DNA from: Acidobacteriota bacterium
GTDB lineage: Bacteria > Acidobacteriota > Blastocatellia > RBC074
DNA: 64,000 nucleotides
NCBI GenBank assembly: GCA_016715865.1
Contig: JADJXM010000004.1
Coordinates: 146,001-210,000, forward strand
Direction of reading: 5' to 3'
Shown here: positions 51,884-64,000 of the stretch, one piece after another
Layout of the letters: each line of letters opens with the position of its first letter
Position numbering within the stretch: position 1 is the stretch's first letter
The notes under the pieces: generated by a model
Databases searched by the model: none
Told to the model about the DNA's origin: nothing
Seen by the model: only the letters and a program-made list of their open reading frames with translations
Made by a program: the position numbers and the translations under genes

Positions 51884-52330
51884 ATGAAAATCAACGATAT
51901 TCTCGTCCCTGTGGATTTCTCTCCGAACTCGATGAAAGCCGCGGAGTTTGCGCTTTCACTGGTCGATCCGGAAGGGGAAGTATGCCTGCTTCACGTCATC
52001 GACTCAGATTTCATCGAGAGGGTGTCCGAGGAAGGGTTCAGCGAAGCTGAGCAGGCCATCGAGCGGCTGCGCGAAAGCGCCGAAAAGCGACTTGGGGAGA
52101 TCGTCAGCTCAAGGGAATCGGACCGGCCAGAGATCGACATTATGGTTGTCGTGGGAAAACCTTTCGCGGAGATCCTGCGCGTGGCCAATGATCTCTTTTT
52201 TGAAATGATCGTCCTGAGCACCCGCGGACGACGCCAAAGCAGCATCGAGGATGTCCTCTTCGGTTCGACGGCAGACAAGGTTCTGCGCGCGGCCCGCATA
52301 CCTGTCATATGCATTCCTCCCACGGGTTGA
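51884..52330 (+). CDS. Universal stress protein (UspA family)
   Basis: 148 residues from the ATG at 51884. DILVPVDFSPNSMKAAEFALSLV at the start, VVGKPFAEILRVAN, and the end RAARIPVICIPP. The ATP-binding loop usually reads GxxGxxxxxxxxxG(S/T); here GRRQSSIEDVLFGST lacks the second Gly, so nucleotide binding may be weak. Divergent from clpS, with which it shares the intergenic region 51757-51883. An ATG at 51863 is a possible earlier start. Confidence 0.85.
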   Translation: MKINDILVPVDFSPNSMKAAEFALSLVDPEGEVCLLHVIDSDFIERVSEEGFSEAEQAIERLRESAEKRLGEIVSSRESDRPEIDIMVVVGKPFAEILRVANDLFFEMIVLSTRGRRQSSIEDVLFGSTADKVLRAARIPVICIPPTG

Positions 52331-52426
52331 CGAACCGGCGGACGCCGAACACGCAAACTTCGGGCGTCAAAGACAAAAGGCCGGCCCAGTCACGGACCAG
52401 CCCTTCGCATGGTTCCTGATGAAACG

Positions 52427-52930
52427 CTACTTCGCCGCTTCGAGAACCGCCTCGTAGTTGGGCTCCTCGGCGATATCTCCAACATATTCGGCATACTTGA
52501 TCGTGTTATCCGAACCGACGACGAAGACCGCCCTCGCGTGCAACCGGTCGAGCGGGCCACCATTGATCAGTACCCCGTATCCTTTGCCGAATGATGCATC
52601 GCGATGATCGCTCGCCGTGATGACATTCTCCACGCCGGCGGCCCCACACCACCGTTTCTGGGCGAACGGCAGGTCCATACTGACGCAGACCACCTCGACA
52701 TCAGCTAGTTTCGACGCCTCCTCATTGAAACGACGCGTCTCGGTGTCGCAGACCGGAGTGTCCAGCGACGGCACCGCCAGAATGATTCGCGTCTTTCCGG
52801 CTGAAGAAGCCAGAGTGTAGTCGCTCAAATCGCTCGATTTCTGGACCTTGAAATCAGGCGCAGCCTGACCGGCCTTGACCTCTTCCCCCTGCAGGCTGAC
52901 GGGACTCCCTTTGAAATTCACTGCTGCCAT
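52427..52930 (-). CDS. tpx: Thiol peroxidase Tpx (atypical 2-Cys peroxiredoxin)
   Basis: Reduces H2O2 and alkyl hydroperoxides, recycled by thioredoxin. 167 residues. Peroxidatic Cys C61 in SLDTPVCDTETRRF, resolving Cys C95 in FAQKRWCGAAGV, as in the Tpx subgroup. GAAGGAG 6 nt upstream fixes the ATG at 52930. Next to usp, both facing the same 96-bp gap, consistent with a stress region. Confidence 0.95.
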   Translation of the reverse strand: MAAVNFKGSPVSLQGEEVKAGQAAPDFKVQKSSDLSDYTLASSAGKTRIILAVPSLDTPVCDTETRRFNEEASKLADVEVVCVSMDLPFAQKRWCGAAGVENVITASDHRDASFGKGYGVLINGGPLDRLHARAVFVVGSDNTIKYAEYVGDIAEEPNYEAVLEAAK

Positions 52931-53017
52931 TTTTTCTCCTTCATTAATTGTTAAATTCAGAATAGTTCGCGCTCATATTACCAAAACTATCCCTGGTATC
53001 AAATTTCGATAAAGACC

Positions 53018-54928
<1,911 letters not shown>

Positions 54929-54935
54929 TATTTTT

Positions 54936-55030
<95 letters not shown>

Positions 55031-55043
55031 AAGATTGGTTATA

Positions 55044-55514
55044 ATCCACAAAGAGCACAAAGAAATCACAAAGAGATAATCAAGCATCAAGTGATCTATA
55101 ATTTCGAATCAATGAACGAATTTTTTCCACTCCAGGACTCCACTACTCCCAAAATTAATCAGCAAACCAGCACGTTTTTCAGTGGCCTTGAGATAATGAA
55201 TGATTTGTGATTCCTCCTTGCCACTTAACCTGTCTAACGCCTTTAGTTCAACTATTATTTGCCCAAAACAAACGAAATCCGCTCGGTATTGCAACCCCAG
55301 GTCCTCACCCTTGTAAAAAATGTCCAATGATTGTTCTGAGGTAAAAGGGATTGACCTCCTGGTAAATTCTATTTTGAGAGCAGCTTGATATACGGCTTCT
55401 AAAAATCCAGGTCCCATTTCCCGGTGTACATCGATAGCTGCTCCAATAATTTCATAACACTCTTTACCCAGAATCAACTCTTTTTCTTTGTGATTCTTCG
55501 TGTCCTTTGTGGAT
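55044..55514. mobile_element. GxxExxY element (A): gene enclosed by 9-bp-period inverted arms
   Basis: Left arm ATCCACAAAGAGCACAAAG onward (55044-55075) and right arm (about 55478-55514) whose reverse complement begins ATCCACAAAGGACACGAAG. Units of CACAAAGNN step at about 9 bp. The arms enclose the GxxExxY gene, whose first codons are the right arm. The shared ATCCACAAAG border links it to element B at 27986. It lies between the moaA stop and the thiC riboswitch with only about 14 bp to spare on the thiC side. Confidence 0.75.
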
Positions 55515-55523
55515 GACAATTCT

Positions 55524-55534
<11 letters not shown>
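55109..55534 (-). CDS. GxxExxY protein (PDDEXK-like)
   Basis: 141 residues from a TTG at 55534; later TTG codons at 55519 or 55474 are alternatives and no ATG precedes the core. GPGFLEAVY (G43, E46, Y49) is the name-giving motif, within IIGAAIDVHREMGPGFLE. A PDDEXK-type core follows: YRADFVCFGQIIVELKALDRL (D86, E96, K98). The N-terminal STKDTKNHKEKE is the translated 9-bp repeat. The family is frequent and multi-copy in some genomes; its function is not established, but the fold suggests a nuclease. It overlaps the end of moaA by 11 nt. Confidence 0.85.
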
Positions 55535-56540
<1,006 letters not shown>

Positions 56541-56644
56541 AGTGCTTGCCTTTACTTTTGACAGATAAGTATTCTATCAGTCCGCAATGGCAATGTCAGT
56601 TTAAGAGTCCCGGATTTTTATCACGAATCGGAGAAGGGAGATTC

Positions 56645-58093
<1,449 letters not shown>

Positions 58094-58132
58094 CCGCGCC
58101 GCCGACTCGAGGCCGGCGCCGCGGTTGAAACC

Positions 58133-59269
<1,137 letters not shown>

Positions 59270-59463
59270 CTTATGCTCCAGAAGAAGTTGGTAGTTGAAT
59301 GTTGAAAGCCAGAGTTTGACTTAAAATGACTGTTTGGAAAAGTTTCAGACCTCGAAAATATGCAATCAACTGATTATACTGCCCTCATGAGGGAAGGTTT
59401 TTAACTTTCCCCACACCAATCTGTTAAACTTATAAAACACATTCCGATTGGAGGAAATTGATA

Positions 59464-61347
<1,884 letters not shown>

Positions 61348-61381
61348 TCAACCTTAACCTGCTTTTGAGGTGTCAACTGAT

Positions 61382-62134
61382 ATGAAATCCAGAAAATTAT
61401 TCCTGTCGATTCTGTTGCTCTTACCCTGCAGTATCTCAATGGCGCAAACCCCGGCGCCCGATTCCCCCGAAGCTGTCAAGCAACGACTGGAACGGTCCGA
61501 ACGCCGGTTGTCCGACTGGCCCCAGATCAATCGCTATCGCGACGCCAATGACAAAGTCCCGCCGCTTGCGAAAAACGAGAATCGCGTCGTATTTCTGGGC
61601 GATTCGATCACTGACGGTTGGAAACTGGACGAATATTTCCCAGGCAAACCATACATCAATCGCGGCATCAGTGGTCAGACCACTCCGCAAATGCTCATCC
61701 GTATGCGGCCCGATGTCATAGCACTCAAACCCAAAGTCGTCGTCCTGCTCGCCGGAACGAATGACATCGCCGGAAATACCGGACCGATGACCCTCGAAAT
61801 GATCGAGAACAACTATGCGTCGATCGCCGACCTCGCCAGAATCAATGGGATCAAAATGGTCTTCGCCTCTGTTCTGCCGATCCACGATTACGGACGAAAC
61901 AAAGTCTCCGAACGACGCTCTCCGGAACAGATCCTCAAGCTGAATGAGTGGTTGAAAAATTACTGCAAGGCCAACGGGCACGTCTACCTCGATTATTTCA
62001 GCACCATGATCGACGAAAACGGGATGCTCAAGGCTGAACTGGCCAACGATGGCCTGCACCCGAACGCCGATGGATACAAGCTGATGGCTCCGCTGGCCGA
62101 AGCAGCAATCAGGCAGGCGCTCAGAAGGAAATGA
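61382..62134 (+). CDS. SGNH/GDSL-family hydrolase, secreted
   Basis: 250 residues from the ATG at 61382; signal peptide to about MAQ. The four SGNH blocks are present: Ser in FLGDSITDG, Gly in NRGISGQTT, Asn in LLAGTNDIAGN, and Asp-His in NDGLHPNADGY. Probably an acetyl or carbohydrate esterase. It follows the GH127 gene by about 35 nt, so the two may act together on a substituted polysaccharide. Confidence 0.9.
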   Translation: MKSRKLFLSILLLLPCSISMAQTPAPDSPEAVKQRLERSERRLSDWPQINRYRDANDKVPPLAKNENRVVFLGDSITDGWKLDEYFPGKPYINRGISGQTTPQMLIRMRPDVIALKPKVVVLLAGTNDIAGNTGPMTLEMIENNYASIADLARINGIKMVFASVLPIHDYGRNKVSERRSPEQILKLNEWLKNYCKANGHVYLDYFSTMIDENGMLKAELANDGLHPNADGYKLMAPLAEAAIRQALRRK

Positions 62135-62147
62135 CGAACAATCATTT

Positions 62148-63272
<1,125 letters not shown>

Positions 63273-63274
63273 AT

Positions 63275-64000
63275 ATGGAAAAACGCTTTGACATCGTCGG
63301 CATCGGATCAATGGTTGTTGATCTGATCTATCGTACTCCGCGGATCATCGGCGGCGAGGAAAAGATCGCCTTGCAGAGATACGAAACCGGCGAACCGGTA
63401 CGTAAACTGGTAGGTGGAGTGACGCTCAATCATCTCTCCTGGGCGGGGCTGCTCGGTCTGAAGACGGGTATTTTCGGCAGGCAGGGAGACGATGAGTACG
63501 GCAGATTTCTGCGCGCCGGAATGGACCGATACGGAATCGACAGGCACATCACGCTTGACGGATCGGCATCGTCGTTTGCCCATATCTTCGTCGATCCGAA
63601 TGGCGGCCGGGCAATTTATATGAGCCCGGCCGCGACAAGCGAAACGACAGGCGCTTATCTGCGCGAGCATCATACGGACTATATTCGAAGCTCTCGACTG
63701 CTCTCGACGGAGATCTCGCAGCTTCCTCTGGATGCCGTCGTGGCTGCACTTGAAATCGCTCACGAAGCGAGGATTCCGACGATCCTCGACATTGACATAC
63801 CGCGCAGTGACGCCATTCGCACTCTAGGCAGCGAAATGGATTTCGAACGCGCCCTGAAATTCGCTGACTACATCAAGCCATCGAAAGCGGCGGTATCCGA
63901 GCTGACCGGTGAAAGCGACACATTGCCGGCCGCCAGATTGCTGCGCGAAAAGTATCAGGCCAGGGCAGTCATCATTACTGATGGTGAATCAGGCTGTGCG
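63275..64000 (+). CDS. PfkB-family carbohydrate kinase, 5' part (runs off the window)
   Basis: Read directly from the ATG at 63275: 242 residues before the window ends, no stop. FDIVGIGSMVVDLIY, then VGGVTLNHLSWAGLLGL (the di-Gly substrate motif), GIFGRQGDDEYGRFL, and later TILDIDIP and KPSKAAVSELTGE. This is the ribokinase/PfkB fold. The C-terminal anion-hole motif (GAGD) is beyond the window. The ATG follows heptad element H9 without a clear ribosome binding site. Substrate unknown; a sugar is likely. Confidence 0.85.
   Translation, partial: MEKRFDIVGIGSMVVDLIYRTPRIIGGEEKIALQRYETGEPVRKLVGGVTLNHLSWAGLLGLKTGIFGRQGDDEYGRFLRAGMDRYGIDRHITLDGSASSFAHIFVDPNGGRAIYMSPAATSETTGAYLREHHTDYIRSSRLLSTEISQLPLDAVVAALEIAHEARIPTILDIDIPRSDAIRTLGSEMDFERALKFADYIKPSKAAVSELTGESDTLPAARLLREKYQARAVIITDGESGCA

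Overview
The window looks like a chromosomal segment of an Acidobacteriota bacterium, possibly class Blastocatellia. The clade rests on three things: a VWA protein of the acidobacterial type, a complete Tad (Flp) pilus locus with accessory genes usual in that phylum, and moderate GC. The class assignment is inference from gene content, not from a marker gene. No rRNA, tRNA, CRISPR array or prophage was seen.

Layout. (1) 1-22.7 kb is almost all on the minus strand. Read in the direction of transcription, it starts with the Flp pilin, the prepilin peptidase, two TadE pseudopilins, CpaB, the secretin, TadG, CpaE/TadZ, the CpaF/TadA ATPase, TadB and TadC. It continues with a 55-residue membrane protein, DUF192, a multi-spanning membrane protein, a TPR protein, an AAA ATPase and a lytic transglycosylase. 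Then come small secreted proteins, a VWA protein, a di-haem peroxidase, Fur, a possible tiny Cys-Cys protein and DeoC. (2) 23-27 kb holds two membrane proteins related to sugar or lipid glycosyltransferases, each preceded by a palindromic repeat element; the second has a frameshift. (3) 26.8-34.2 kb is housekeeping: hemW, threonine aldolase, cmk, riboflavin genes, queF and a DHH phosphoesterase. (4) 34.4-47 kb is envelope and secreted functions: a TonB-dependent receptor (frameshifted), DUF4350, a membrane protein, a penicillin-acylase-family hydrolase, a BNR-repeat protein and an M28 peptidase. (5) 47-58 kb holds clpS and clpA with a GT81-HAD fusion gene between them, stress proteins, thiC with a TPP riboswitch, a GxxExxY protein, moaA and a GlcD-type oxidase. 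(6) 58-64 kb is sugar metabolism: aldose epimerase, GH127, SGNH hydrolase, NAD-type isocitrate dehydrogenase and a PfkB kinase cut by the window end.

The most unusual layer is between the genes. At least three families of palindromic repeats lie there: 7-bp-period arms (AGTAGAA-like, about ten sites), 9-bp-period arms (GCCAAG-type and ACAAAG-type), and a GC-rich REP-like hairpin. Nearly all begin within about 10 nt of a stop codon, and in several cases the repeat supplies the stop codon or the last residues of the protein. One 9-bp-period element encloses an intact GxxExxY (PDDEXK-like) gene whose first codons are made of the repeat. Two others enclose an 84-bp core that reads as a truncated start of a GxxExxY-like protein. 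This suggests a mobile family with a coding form and non-coding derivatives.
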